Shown: piece after piece, positions 16,237-25,369 of the stretch
How positions within the stretch are numbered: position 1 is the stretch's first letter
How the letters are laid out: every line of letters starts with the position of its first letter
NCBI RefSeq assembly: GCF_010614725.1
Contig: NZ_JAAEHL010000001.1
Span: 642,683-706,682, forward strand
DNA length: 64,000 nucleotides
Direction of reading: 5' to 3'
DNA from: Flavobacterium ajazii
Lineage (GTDB): Bacteria > Bacteroidota > Bacteroidia > Flavobacteriales > Flavobacteriaceae
The notes under the pieces: generated by a model
The model's database searches: none
Told to the model about the DNA's origin: nothing
Seen by the model: the letters and a program-made list of their open reading frames with translations, nothing else
Translations under genes and position numbers: made by a program

Positions 16237-19092
16237 ATGTTACTAAAAAACACCATTCAAAACTTTACAATTGCTGCTGTTGCTTTATTTTCATATCAAA
16301 ATAGCGCAGCACAGCAAACTGATAAAGTCTATCTTTCCGGAAAAGATTTTGAACATCCTGTAAAATGGGATTTTTACTGTACCGGAGGCAACAACAGTAA
16401 AACCTGGTCTAAAATAAATGTGCCTTCTCAATGGGAATTAGAAGGCTTTGGCGAATATACGTATGGAAGATGGTATAAAGAACTGAATCAAAAAGAACCA
16501 AGTAAGGAAGAAGGTTTGTATAAATTTGAATTTGAAGTTCCCGCTGATTATAAAGACAAAGTAGTTCAGATCGTTTTTGGAGGAGCCATGACGGATACCG
16601 AGGTAAAAGTCAACGGAAAACTGGCCGGAGCAATTCATCAGGGTGGTTTTTATGAGTTTAAATATGATATTTCATCCTTATTAAAATTCGGTTCTAAAAA
16701 TACTTTGGAAGTTCATGTATGGAAACATTCTGCAAATAAATCAGTGAATGCTGCAGAAAGAAGAGCTGACTGGTGGCTTTTTGGCGGAATCTATCGTCCG
16801 GTGTGGCTTGAAGTTTCTCCTAAAACCCATATCCAGCATATTGCTGTAAATCCAAAAATGGACGGTTCGATAACAGTAGATTTAGATCTAAAAAATGTTT
16901 CTAAAAATGCGGTTTTAGAGGCTACTCTGAAAGGTTTAAAAGGAGAGAAATTCGAAACTTTTACTTTTCCTGTAAAAGCAAAAAGTACTACTGCATCAAT
17001 TGCAGCTCAATGGAAAAACATCAAACCATGGAATCCGGAAAGTCCTAATTTATATGATCTGGAGCTTGTTTTAAAACAAAACGGAAGTATCGTTCATAAA
17101 TACGATAAGCGAATTGGTTTCAGAACTTTAGAATTCAAAAAACAGGACGGAATTTATGTAAATGGTACCAAGATCGTGATGAAAGGCATCAACCGCCATT
17201 CGTTCTGGCCTGAAGGAGGAAGAAGTACCAGCAAACGCATCAGCGAATTAGATGGTAAATTATTAAAAGACATGAATATGAATGCCGTTCGTGGGCACTA
17301 TCCGCCTGATGAACACTTTCTGGAAGTTTGTGACTCTTTAGGACTTTTTGTACTGAATGAATTAGCAGGCTGGCAAAACTCTTACGATACCGAAACCGGA
17401 ACCAAACTGGTTACAGAAATGGTGGTACGCGATGTCAATCACCCTTCTGTAATTATTTGGGATAATGGTAATGAAGGCGGATGGAATTATAACGTAGATA
17501 AAGTTTTTGAAGATCATGATCCTCAAAAAAGAATCGTAGTGCATCCATGGGCCGATTTCAATGGCTGTGACACACACCACTACCCGACTTATTTAACCGG
17601 AATGCATCGTTTTAATAATGGTGAAAATGTATTTTTCCCAACTGAATTCATGCACGGAACTTACGATAACGGTCATGGAGCCGCCCTTGAAGATTTCTGG
17701 ACACGTTACAAACAAAGTCCATTGTTTGCAGGAGGATTTATGTGGGCAATGCTGGACGAAGCAGTATTTCGTTCTGACTGGAAAGGCGATACGAAATTCG
17801 ACTCAAAAGGCTCTTTGGCAGCGGATGGAATTTTAGGGCCACACCGTGAAAAAGAAGGAAGTTATTATACTGTGAAAGAAGTCTGGGCACCTATTCAGTT
17901 TCAGCCAAAACAGGTAAATGCAGATTTTGATGGTTCTTTCTTAATTACGAACGACTATCTTTTCAGCAATCTGAATTCCTGCAAAATGCAATTTAAAGTT
18001 TTAAAATCTGATAATGATGTTCTTTATACGAATGGAACTTCTGCAACGATCAGCTCCGGTAAAATTGAAATTCCAAGCATTGATCCGGGCGAAACACGTA
18101 AAGTTAAATTTGCTGTTCCTTCAAATTTTGCAGAAGGAGACATTTTATCCATTACGGCTCATGATCAGTTTAATAACGAAATTTATACCTGGACATGGCC
18201 AATTCATAAAGCAAAATATTATGCAGCTAAATTTTTAGCGGTTCAAAATACAAAAGAAAAGGCTTCAGGTGTAAAAACAGGCAACGAAATCACATTAAAA
18301 GGAGGTGCTGTTACGGTAACTTTTGATGCTTTGACAGGTGAAATTACTTCTGTTAAAAACGGAACTTCAACTATTCCGTTAACAAATGGCCCACGCCCGA
18401 TTGGAATGAAAACCAAACTAAAAGAAGTTCAGCTGTCACAAGAAGGAGACAAAGCGATATGCAAAGTAGTTTATGCAGGTGGTTTATCTTCCATAAAATG
18501 GATTATGGAGCCGGATGGCAGATTTAAAATGGAATTGATTGCACTGAAAAATTCAGAAAATAATGGAGGCTTTGACGGTGCAGCTTTTGAAGATAAAATC
18601 AGTGCATTCGGAATTACTTTCAGTTTTCCTGAAAAAGAGGTTACCGGAATCAAATGGTTTGGAAGAGGGCCTTATCATGTATGGAAAAACAGAATCAAAG
18701 GAACTACTTATGGTATCTGGGAGAAAGATTACAACACAACTATAACAGGTGAAAGTTTTGAAAATCTGGTTTATCCTGAGTTTAAAGGTTATCATGCCAA
18801 TTTATTAGGTGCAAATCTAAAAGCGGGAACATCATCTTTCAAGGTTTTCAGTGAATCTGATAATTTGTTTTTAAGATTATTTACACCGGATTTACCTAAA
18901 AATAATTTCCCGGGAAGTTATCCTCAGCCTGATTTCCCGCAAGGAGATATTTCATTTATGTATGAAATTCCGGCCATGAGAGATTTCAAACCTTTAGAAC
19001 ATCAGGGACCTGAAAGTCAGCCAACCAACATTCGTATCAAAAGCGGTGATGATGGTATCAAAATGAATTTATGGTTTGATTTTAGAAACTAA
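16237..19092 (+). CDS. GH2 beta-galactosidase/beta-uronidase-type hydrolase
   Basis: A 951-residue exported GH2 enzyme (signal peptide to about residue 25, NSAAQQ). The order is canonical: sugar-binding domain (35-195, with WKINVPSQWE-like and GGAMTDTEVKVNG segments), immunoglobulin-like domain (196-300), TIM barrel (300-590) and C-terminal sandwiches. The acid/base is Glu413 in WDNGNEGGW; the nucleophile is Glu470 in FPTEFMHG. GH2 enzymes of pectin loci remove beta-linked galactose, glucuronate or galacturonate from side chains; which one applies cannot be read from sequence. It follows CE12 by 21 bp and lies 106 bp before the double CE12 gene. Confidence 0.92.
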   Translation: MLLKNTIQNFTIAAVALFSYQNSAAQQTDKVYLSGKDFEHPVKWDFYCTGGNNSKTWSKINVPSQWELEGFGEYTYGRWYKELNQKEPSKEEGLYKFEFEVPADYKDKVVQIVFGGAMTDTEVKVNGKLAGAIHQGGFYEFKYDISSLLKFGSKNTLEVHVWKHSANKSVNAAERRADWWLFGGIYRPVWLEVSPKTHIQHIAVNPKMDGSITVDLDLKNVSKNAVLEATLKGLKGEKFETFTFPVKAKSTTASIAAQWKNIKPWNPESPNLYDLELVLKQNGSIVHKYDKRIGFRTLEFKKQDGIYVNGTKIVMKGINRHSFWPEGGRSTSKRISELDGKLLKDMNMNAVRGHYPPDEHFLEVCDSLGLFVLNELAGWQNSYDTETGTKLVTEMVVRDVNHPSVIIWDNGNEGGWNYNVDKVFEDHDPQKRIVVHPWADFNGCDTHHYPTYLTGMHRFNNGENVFFPTEFMHGTYDNGHGAALEDFWTRYKQSPLFAGGFMWAMLDEAVFRSDWKGDTKFDSKGSLAADGILGPHREKEGSYYTVKEVWAPIQFQPKQVNADFDGSFLITNDYLFSNLNSCKMQFKVLKSDNDVLYTNGTSATISSGKIEIPSIDPGETRKVKFAVPSNFAEGDILSITAHDQFNNEIYTWTWPIHKAKYYAAKFLAVQNTKEKASGVKTGNEITLKGGAVTVTFDALTGEITSVKNGTSTIPLTNGPRPIGMKTKLKEVQLSQEGDKAICKVVYAGGLSSIKWIMEPDGRFKMELIALKNSENNGGFDGAAFEDKISAFGITFSFPEKEVTGIKWFGRGPYHVWKNRIKGTTYGIWEKDYNTTITGESFENLVYPEFKGYHANLLGANLKAGTSSFKVFSESDNLFLRLFTPDLPKNNFPGSYPQPDFPQGDISFMYEIPAMRDFKPLEHQGPESQPTNIRIKSGDDGIKMNLWFDFRN

Positions 19093-19095
19093 TAT

Positions 19096-19191
19096 TTGGT
19101 TTTTGGTTGATGGTTGATTGTTGTTGGCTTTAAAAGTAAAAGATTAAAGTCAAAACTCTAAACCGTCAACTATTAACTATCAACTAACAAC
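19096..19191. repeat. Imperfect long inverted repeat between GH2 and double CE12
   Basis: The left arm (19096-19128) is a GGTTGAT/GGTTGATTG run; the right arm (19164-19191) is made of TCAAC, TTAACTATCAAC and TAACAAC. The two can pair as an imperfect hairpin. Such TTGGTTGAT...ATCAACTAA elements recur between flavobacterial genes. It might stabilise or punctuate the message. Confidence 0.5.
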
Positions 19192-19198
19192 AAAAAAA

Positions 19199-20710
19199 AT
19201 GAAATCAATTAAAATACTTTCTGTCTTATGCCTGACAGTACTATTTTTCAATTTTACTTCAAAACAAAAAGACAATACTAAACCTACTGTTTATACTGTA
19301 GGAGACTCCACCGTAAAAAATGGCCGCGGTGACGGATCAGGCGGACTTTGGGGTTGGGGAGATTATATCGGTCAGTTTTTGGATACTACAAAAGTCAGAA
19401 TCGAAAATCATGCTTTGGGCGGAACAAGCAGCAGGACTTTTCAGGATAAAGGTTTATGGACAGCCGTTTTGAATAAACTAAAAAAAGGCGATTACGTCCT
19501 TATTCAGTTTGGACATAACGATGACGGACCATTAAACGATACGCTGCGTGCCAGAGGAACAATCAAAGGAATTGGAGACGAAACCAAAGAAATAGACAAC
19601 CTCCTTACCAAAAAACATGAAACGGTTCACTCGTACGGCTGGTACATTCAGAAAGTGGTTCAGGAAGCCAAATCAAAAGGTGCTATTCCAATTATTTGTT
19701 CTCCTATTCCACGAAACGACTGGAAGGAAGGGAAAGTACCCCGCAATGACAAATCATACGGATTATGGGCCAGACAAATTGCAGAAAAAGAAAAGGTAAC
19801 TTTTATCAATCTGAATGAAAAAATGGCTGTTGAAATGGAAAAGCTTGGTGAACAAAAAGTAACCGGCACTTATTTCTACAAAAAAGACCATACACATCCA
19901 TCTGCAAAAGGGGCTGTATTAGCAGCTTCATTAATCACAAATGAACTTAAAACAAGTAAAATTTCTTTAAAGAATTACATTTTAAAAAATCCGAAAATTG
20001 TACTTCCGGCGAAGAAAAAAGTCTTTCTAATTGGCGATTCAACGATGGCCAATAATAAGAATGAGAATGCTGTTGGCTGGGGAGTTGCTTTTCCACAGTA
20101 TTGTGACACTACGAGAATTGAAATAATCAATAAAGCCCGTGGAGGCAGAAGCACCCGAACATTTGAAAAGGAAGGTTTGTGGACTGAGGTAAAAAACCAA
20201 CTTAAAGCAGGCGATTATGTAATGATTCAGTTTGGTCATAATGATGCCGGAGCGATTGATAAAGAAAAATTCAGAGGTTCATTAAAAGGAAATGGTGATG
20301 AAACACAACAAGTAGTTCGCGACAGCTTAACCGAAACCGTACATACTTTTGGTTGGTACATGCAGAAATTCATCAGGGAAGCTAAAGAAAAAGGCGCTAT
20401 TCCAATTGTTTTAAGTCAGACACCAAGAAACGAATGGCCAAACAACAAAGTAGAACGCAGAACTGATACTTATGGAAACTGGTCGAAAATCGCTGCCGAA
20501 AGAGAAAAAGCATTTTATATTGATCTGAACGAAATTGTAGCTCAAAAATACGAAAATTTAGGCAAGGAAAAAGTAAAACCGTTTTTCCCGAAAGATCATA
20601 CGCACACAGGAGCTGAAGGTGCCGCTTTTAATGCGTTGACAGTAGCTGAAAGTCTAAAAAAAATAAAAGACTGCGGATTGAGGGAATATATTGAAATTCC
20701 TTCAAAGTAA
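19199..20710 (+). CDS. Tandem double-domain CE12 rhamnogalacturonan acetylesterase
   Basis: A 503-residue protein with two complete CE12 domains in one chain. Domain 1 (about 30-260) has GDST (Ser37), GHND (105-108) and KDHTH (Asp230, His233). Domain 2 (about 272-503) has GDST (Ser281), GHND (346-349) and KDHTH (Asp466, His469). Both catalytic triads look intact, and the domains share long similar stretches (GLWTxV, HSYGWYIQK versus HTFGWYMQK, GAIPI), so this is an internal duplication that has diverged. The N-terminus is hydrophobic (about 6-20) and exported. Both domains should deacetylate rhamnogalacturonan; different acetyl positions are possible. It is last in the CE12-GH2-CE12 operon and is followed by a terminator. 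Confidence 0.93.
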   Translation: MKSIKILSVLCLTVLFFNFTSKQKDNTKPTVYTVGDSTVKNGRGDGSGGLWGWGDYIGQFLDTTKVRIENHALGGTSSRTFQDKGLWTAVLNKLKKGDYVLIQFGHNDDGPLNDTLRARGTIKGIGDETKEIDNLLTKKHETVHSYGWYIQKVVQEAKSKGAIPIICSPIPRNDWKEGKVPRNDKSYGLWARQIAEKEKVTFINLNEKMAVEMEKLGEQKVTGTYFYKKDHTHPSAKGAVLAASLITNELKTSKISLKNYILKNPKIVLPAKKKVFLIGDSTMANNKNENAVGWGVAFPQYCDTTRIEIINKARGGRSTRTFEKEGLWTEVKNQLKAGDYVMIQFGHNDAGAIDKEKFRGSLKGNGDETQQVVRDSLTETVHTFGWYMQKFIREAKEKGAIPIVLSQTPRNEWPNNKVERRTDTYGNWSKIAAEREKAFYIDLNEIVAQKYENLGKEKVKPFFPKDHTHTGAEGAAFNALTVAESLKKIKDCGLREYIEIPSK

Positions 20711-20745
20711 ATTTTCATTATGAAATACAGATTTTGACATTTTTG

Positions 20746-20791
20746 AAATCATGATTTGCATCACAATTTGAATGTAAATCATGATTTTTTT
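20746..20791 (+). terminator. AT-rich terminator built from a duplicated palindrome
   Basis: The 12-bp palindrome AAATCATGATTT occurs twice exactly 30 bp apart (20746-20757 and 20776-20787). Together the flanks form a 16-bp stem with one mismatch (20746-20761 with 20772-20787), a 10-nt loop and a run of seven T. It lies 36 bp after the double CE12 stop. The palindromes might alternatively bind a dimeric protein. Confidence 0.6.
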
Positions 20792-20835
20792 ATTATAACA
20801 TTATCAAATTAACTAACCAACATAAACAGTGTTAT

Positions 20836-22101
20836 ATGAGTTACTTTACCAAACACACTTTTTTAAATTCAAAAACCATTTTACTTGCGTTGTCAGGACT
20901 TATTCTTTCAGCAAATGGTTTCGCTCAGGAAAAATATGTTGCACCACAATCTGAAAAAGATTGGGCATTAAAATATCAGGCAATCAGCGGTCCAGGCATT
21001 CCCGTGAATGGTGACGGACTTGGCGGATGGCGAAGCGGAACTGATGGTGTTTATTATGAAGGTCCACAACCCAGACCAGAATATATCCTGACTTTTACAG
21101 GCAAAGCGAAAGGAACTGCTGTAGAAAAAGGTCTGGTACCTCCTATTCTTCCTGCTATAGAACTGCATTTACGCGACGGTGTAGTAACACTCGGTCATGA
21201 TGGCAATTATTACTTAACGGGCTCTTCTGGAGATAATATCTGGGGATTTACAAAAGGTGTTGAACTCTGGAAATCTCCTGATCTTAAAAAATGGACATAC
21301 GTTGGACTGGTTTGGGATATTGATAAAGAAGCGGAAGATTGGGTAAAAGAATGGCGAAAACATCCTAAGCAGGCGGTCAGAGCTGTATGGGCTCCTGAAA
21401 TTCATTACATCAAAAAAAATTATTATATCTGTTTCAGTATGTGTCCTGATGGTATAGGAATTCTGAAAAGTACAACCGGAAAACCGGAAGGCCCTTATAT
21501 TAATGCTTTTACCGAAAAAGGTTCGATTGTATCAGGAATTGATCCCACGTTATTTGAAGACACTGACGGAAAAGTATATTTCACATACGGAGCCGGAAAA
21601 GAAATCGCATTACTAAAAGACGATTTTAGCGGATTTGCAGCGCCTTTCAAAAAAATAGATTTTGCAGAACCAGATCATAACAAAACTCATCACGCTGAAA
21701 AATGCAGTCGAAGAGGTATGAACGATCTTGGACATGAAGGCGCAGTACTTTTCAAACGAAACGGAAAATACTATTTGGGTGCCGCTGACGATTACGAAGG
21801 CAGATACTCAACTTGTATTGCTATATCAGACAATATTTATGGCCCTTATGTAAAACGCCACGAATCGATTCCTTGTGGTGGTGGAACTGGTTTCTTTAAG
21901 GATAAAAATGGCGATTGGTGGTCAAGTTATTTTGGTAATGACAGTCAGTCGCACTTTCGTGAAAAAATTGGATTCATAAAAGCTTCCTTTTCTGATAGCG
22001 GAATCATATATCCGGCAAAAGATCAGCCTTTTGTCAAAAAAGAAAAACAACAGGAGTGGCTTGAGACCTGGAAGAAAATATGGAAAAACAAGTACAATTA
22101 A
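20836..22101 (+). CDS. GH43-type five-bladed propeller glycosidase
   Basis: A 421-residue exported protein (signal peptide ending NGFAQEK). After an unusual N-terminal segment (40-110) comes a GH43-like propeller: ELHLRDGVVTLGHDGNYYLT-type first blade, WAPEIHY (GH43 hallmark), SGIDPTLFEDTDGKVY, and LGHEGAVLFKRNGKYYL with a candidate acid Glu. GH43 enzymes mostly remove arabinofuranose, xylose or galactose side groups. The subfamily is not assignable by eye. It is translationally close to the PL9 gene (13 bp gap), which suggests action on pectin. No shared operator was found upstream; readthrough from the CE12 operon or a separate promoter are both possible. Confidence 0.82.
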   Translation: MSYFTKHTFLNSKTILLALSGLILSANGFAQEKYVAPQSEKDWALKYQAISGPGIPVNGDGLGGWRSGTDGVYYEGPQPRPEYILTFTGKAKGTAVEKGLVPPILPAIELHLRDGVVTLGHDGNYYLTGSSGDNIWGFTKGVELWKSPDLKKWTYVGLVWDIDKEAEDWVKEWRKHPKQAVRAVWAPEIHYIKKNYYICFSMCPDGIGILKSTTGKPEGPYINAFTEKGSIVSGIDPTLFEDTDGKVYFTYGAGKEIALLKDDFSGFAAPFKKIDFAEPDHNKTHHAEKCSRRGMNDLGHEGAVLFKRNGKYYLGAADDYEGRYSTCIAISDNIYGPYVKRHESIPCGGGTGFFKDKNGDWWSSYFGNDSQSHFREKIGFIKASFSDSGIIYPAKDQPFVKKEKQQEWLETWKKIWKNKYN

Positions 22102-22114
22102 AACCACTAAAAAA

Positions 22115-23434
22115 GTGAAGTGCAAAATTTTATTCATTACAATCTTTTTAAACTGCTTTTATTCTTTTGCTAAAGAATATTATGTAGCACCTAATGGAAA
22201 GGATTCTAATACCGGAACCAAAGACAGTCCTGTTGAAACAATAAAAAAAGCCCAGACATTAGCCAATTCAGGAGATACGATCTACATCAGAGGCGGGCTT
22301 TATATGATGAAAGAAGAGCAAATTGCTCAATATTATAAAATTTGGGCTTTTGTAACCAAACTGGATAAAGATGGTATTAATTATTTAGCTTATCCTAATG
22401 AAGCTCCTGTTTTTAATTACAGCAATATAAAACCCGAAAACCGTCGGGTAATTGCATTTTTGATTAGCGGAAACAATATTAAAATTAAAGGAATTGAAGT
22501 AACCGGAGTTCAGGTAACCATAAAAACGCATACTCAGTCTGAATGTTTCGCTATTCAGGGAAACAACAACACGCTGGAGCAACTAAAGATGTACGACAAT
22601 ATGGCTATTGGGGTTTATATCACAAGAGGTTCCAACAATCTGATTTTAAATTGTGACGCCTACAGAAACTGGGATTCTGTATCTGAAAACGGAGCTGGTG
22701 GTAACACTGACGGCTTCGGCTGCCACGCTCCACAAGGCAATAAGAATAATGTATTTAGAGGATGTCGTGCGTGGTTTAACAGTGATGACGGTTTTGACTT
22801 AATCAATTCTGCAGAACCTGTATTAATTGATCATTGCTGGGCATTTTATAATGGTTATACTTTCGACTTTAAAAAACGTGCTGACGGCAACGGATTTAAG
22901 TGTGGTGGCTATGCCAGTACGCCGCTAAACCAATTACCAAATCCGATACCCCGAAATACAATTCAGTTTTGTCTGGCAGTAGGAAATAAACAAGGTGGTT
23001 TCTACTCTAATCACCATTTAAACGGTAACAACTGGTACAACAATACAGCGTATCGAAATAGAGCTAACTATGATATGTTAAACAGAAAAGACCTAAAACC
23101 GATTGATTATCTCGAAGATGTTCCGGGCTGGAATCATGTATTAAGTAATAATTTAGGCTACGGAGCCAGAGGTGCGGAATTGGTCAATATAAAAAAATCA
23201 GCCTGTACGTTAAAAAACAATTATTTTGACCTGAGTGTAATGATTAAGGATTCTGACTTTTTAAGCCTCGATGAATCATTTCTGACTTCTCCGAGACAAG
23301 TCGATGGCAATCTTCCTGAAAATAATTTTATGAGATTAAATTCTTCCTGCCCAATTATTGACGCAGGAGTAGATATTGGATTTCCGTTTAAAGGAAAAGC
23401 ACCCGATTTGGGCTGTTTTGAATCCAAATATTAG
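22115..23434 (+). CDS. Pectate/rhamnogalacturonan lyase, PL9
   Basis: A parallel beta-helix lyase. From the chosen GTG start it has 439 residues with a clean signal peptide (VKCKILFITIFLNCFYSFAK); a longer ORF from 22031 would overlap the GH43 gene by 71 bp and put 28 basic residues before the signal, so it is rejected. PL9 hallmarks are all present: YYVAPNGKDSNTGT, NTDGFGCHAPQGNKN, FRGCRAWFNSDDGFDL (calcium-binding Asp cluster at 224-228) and DGNGFKCGG with the catalytic Lys at 262. It cleaves galacturonate-containing pectin by beta-elimination, probably in the periplasm. It forms a pair with the upstream GH43. Confidence 0.92.
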   Translation: MKCKILFITIFLNCFYSFAKEYYVAPNGKDSNTGTKDSPVETIKKAQTLANSGDTIYIRGGLYMMKEEQIAQYYKIWAFVTKLDKDGINYLAYPNEAPVFNYSNIKPENRRVIAFLISGNNIKIKGIEVTGVQVTIKTHTQSECFAIQGNNNTLEQLKMYDNMAIGVYITRGSNNLILNCDAYRNWDSVSENGAGGNTDGFGCHAPQGNKNNVFRGCRAWFNSDDGFDLINSAEPVLIDHCWAFYNGYTFDFKKRADGNGFKCGGYASTPLNQLPNPIPRNTIQFCLAVGNKQGGFYSNHHLNGNNWYNNTAYRNRANYDMLNRKDLKPIDYLEDVPGWNHVLSNNLGYGARGAELVNIKKSACTLKNNYFDLSVMIKDSDFLSLDESFLTSPRQVDGNLPENNFMRLNSSCPIIDAGVDIGFPFKGKAPDLGCFESKY

Positions 23435-23463
23435 ACTTATACATTCCTTGAGAAATTTTATAA

Positions 23464-23494
23464 AAAAACCTCGTTTAAATTAAACGAGGTTTTT
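23464..23494. terminator. Bidirectional terminator between PL9 and the H1-like gene
   Basis: A perfect 31-nt palindrome: AAAAACCTCGTTTAA (23464-23478), centre A, then TTAAACGAGGTTTTT (23480-23494). It has T tracts on both strands, ends 4 bp before the convergent H1-like gene's stop codon and serves both transcripts. Confidence 0.9.
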
Positions 23495-23498
23495 AGTA

Positions 23499-23675
23499 TT
23501 ATTTTTTTGATTCTTCGATAGAAACTTTTCTGAACTCTTTCAAAAGTTTTTCAATCTCTAAAGATGATTTACGTGCTCTTGCTCCAGCTGCTTTAATACC
23601 TTTCTCAGATAGTGATTCAGCTTCTGCTTTAAATGTTTCGATTTCGGCGTTGATTTTTACTAATAAATCTTTCAT
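23499..23675 (-). CDS. Histone H1-like small basic protein (Hc1 family)
   Basis: A 58-residue ORF read directly from the minus strand. It begins MKDLLVKINAEIETFKAEAE and ends KEFRKVSIEESKK. It is Lys/Ala/Glu-rich, predicted helical, with a central RARKSS segment. This is the pattern of the histone H1-like Hc1 proteins of Bacteroidota, which bind DNA. Its own promoter is visible (minus-strand TATTTTTG at 23702-23709), so it does not depend on the sulfatase operon behind it. It looks like a housekeeping gene left inside the pectin locus. Confidence is good for a real gene, moderate for DNA binding. Confidence 0.8.
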   Translation of the reverse strand: MKDLLVKINAEIETFKAEAESLSEKGIKAAGARARKSSLEIEKLLKEFRKVSIEESKK

Positions 23676-23907
23676 GATAATTCTGTATTAAATTAAGGGA
23701 GCAAAAATATAAGTTTGCTTCATAGTTAACGTAAGTTTAGTGTTAAAATTATCCCTATTTTTCTCTTTACTGTTATTTTTTTTTCAAAAGAATTAAACAT
23801 ACATTCATAATCAATTGGTTACAAAAACAACACTAAAATTATTTTTCACTTAAAAACCTCATTTTTTAGTCTTATATCGCTTTTACGCGGTATTTTGCGT
23901 CTAAAAT

Positions 23908-25275
23908 CTATTTAATTTTATCATAATTAACCTTTTTAGCATCTTTTTTAAACTGATTTTCAAGAGCAGTTTTCATTTCTTCAGCTACAGATTTGTTTTC
24001 TGCTACAAGATTATTCTTTTCCTGAGGGTCTTTTTCAATATTATATAATTCATAATCTGCCGGAGTATTAGCATGTCTTGTTCTGATTATTTTCCAAGGC
24101 TTATTAATTAATGACTCCTGCAAATGACCTCTTACATAAATTTCCTTGTTAGCAATAGTTTTGTTTTCAGAAACCGTTGACCAGACATTTTTTCCTTCAA
24201 TACTTTGCGGCATATTGTTATCTCCTGCCAATGATAAGATACTTGGCAATAAATCTATCACTGAAATGTAATTATCATTTTTATACTTTTTTAAATGATC
24301 TTTCCAGTAAAATATACACGGAACCCTGATAGCTCCTTCATAATTTGAAGTTTTCCAGTCTCTCAGCGGTGTATTGTCACCCAAAACGGTATTCGATGGA
24401 TGAATTCCGTTATATTCGTTTTTAGAATCCCAATCTTCCATCGCTCCATTATCGCTCATAAAGATTACCAGAGTGTTTTTATCCAGCTTTTCCTGTTTTA
24501 ACTTCTCAAGTAATATTCCGATACTGTTGTCCATATGACTCATGGCGGCTGCATAGTCCCTGCGTGAACTGTCTTTTATCGAATTCATATAAGGGTCTTT
24601 CCATTTTTGTTCTTCCTGCAAAGGAAAATGCGGAGCGCTATAAGCCACCTCTAAAAAGAAGTTTTTCTTCGGGTCTCTTTTTTCAGAAATCCATTTGACA
24701 GCTTCATTGGTAAGCAGGTCTGTTACATGTCCTTCTTCTTCTATAAATTCACCATTTCGATACCAGCTCTTATCTCCATTCTTATACAAATGGGTGTACT
24801 GATCTAATTGCCCGTGCAGAAAACCATACGAATAGTCAAATCCGTACGCTTTTGGTCCGCTGCTTGGCTGTAAACCAAGATGCCATTTACCAATAAGTGC
24901 TGTTTGATAGTTATTTTTATGTAATAGTTTCGGCAATGTCGGAATTGAATCCGGAAGTTTCAACTGGCTTTTATCACTGATTGGAGCTACAATTCCCATA
25001 CGGCTCGCCGGTTTTCCGGTAAACAAACTGGCCCTTGACGGTGAACAGGTTGGATTGACATAAAACCGATTCATTTCTACTCCGTTTTTGGCCAGAAAAT
25101 CAATGTTTGGCGTTTTTATTTCCGAACCGTGATACCCAACATCATTCCAGCCCGCATCATCAGCAATGATCAAAATAATATTCGGTTTTACTATTGAATT
25201 CTTTTGATTCTTCTGACTATACGAAAATGAAAAACAAAACGATAGCAGTATTAAAAGTTGATTTTTTGTATTCAT
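23908..25275 (-). CDS. S1-family (formylglycine) sulfatase
   Basis: A 455-residue exported protein (signal peptide ending SYSQKN). It shows the alkaline-phosphatase-fold sulfatase features: IIADDAGWND with metal-binding Asp pair (39-40), the formylglycine motif CSPSR (Cys77-Arg81), KWHLG, and FMSDNGA with metal-binding Asp-Asn. The Cys must be converted to formylglycine by an anSME maturase, which is not in the window. It hydrolyses sulfate esters on a glycan or aryl substrate. It is the last gene of an operon led by the regulated GH43-like gene (GH43-GH28-GH115-sulfatase), so its expression should follow the pectin signal. The substrate of a sulfatase in a pectin locus is unclear. Confidence 0.93.
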   Translation of the reverse strand: MNTKNQLLILLSFCFSFSYSQKNQKNSIVKPNIILIIADDAGWNDVGYHGSEIKTPNIDFLAKNGVEMNRFYVNPTCSPSRASLFTGKPASRMGIVAPISDKSQLKLPDSIPTLPKLLHKNNYQTALIGKWHLGLQPSSGPKAYGFDYSYGFLHGQLDQYTHLYKNGDKSWYRNGEFIEEEGHVTDLLTNEAVKWISEKRDPKKNFFLEVAYSAPHFPLQEEQKWKDPYMNSIKDSSRRDYAAAMSHMDNSIGILLEKLKQEKLDKNTLVIFMSDNGAMEDWDSKNEYNGIHPSNTVLGDNTPLRDWKTSNYEGAIRVPCIFYWKDHLKKYKNDNYISVIDLLPSILSLAGDNNMPQSIEGKNVWSTVSENKTIANKEIYVRGHLQESLINKPWKIIRTRHANTPADYELYNIEKDPQEKNNLVAENKSVAEEMKTALENQFKKDAKKVNYDKIK

Positions 25276-25369
25276 ATATTTTTATCATTTAAAAAATAAT
25301 CTTAGATATTAAAAAGAGCTTCTATTCCGCTCAGCCAGACACTTATTTAGATTACACAAACAATTACAA

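Noticed and set aside
19096..19191. Insertion sequence end or MITE between GH2 and CE12
   Set aside because: Arms are imperfect and low-complexity, no target-site duplication is visible; a simple intercistronic hairpin is enough.
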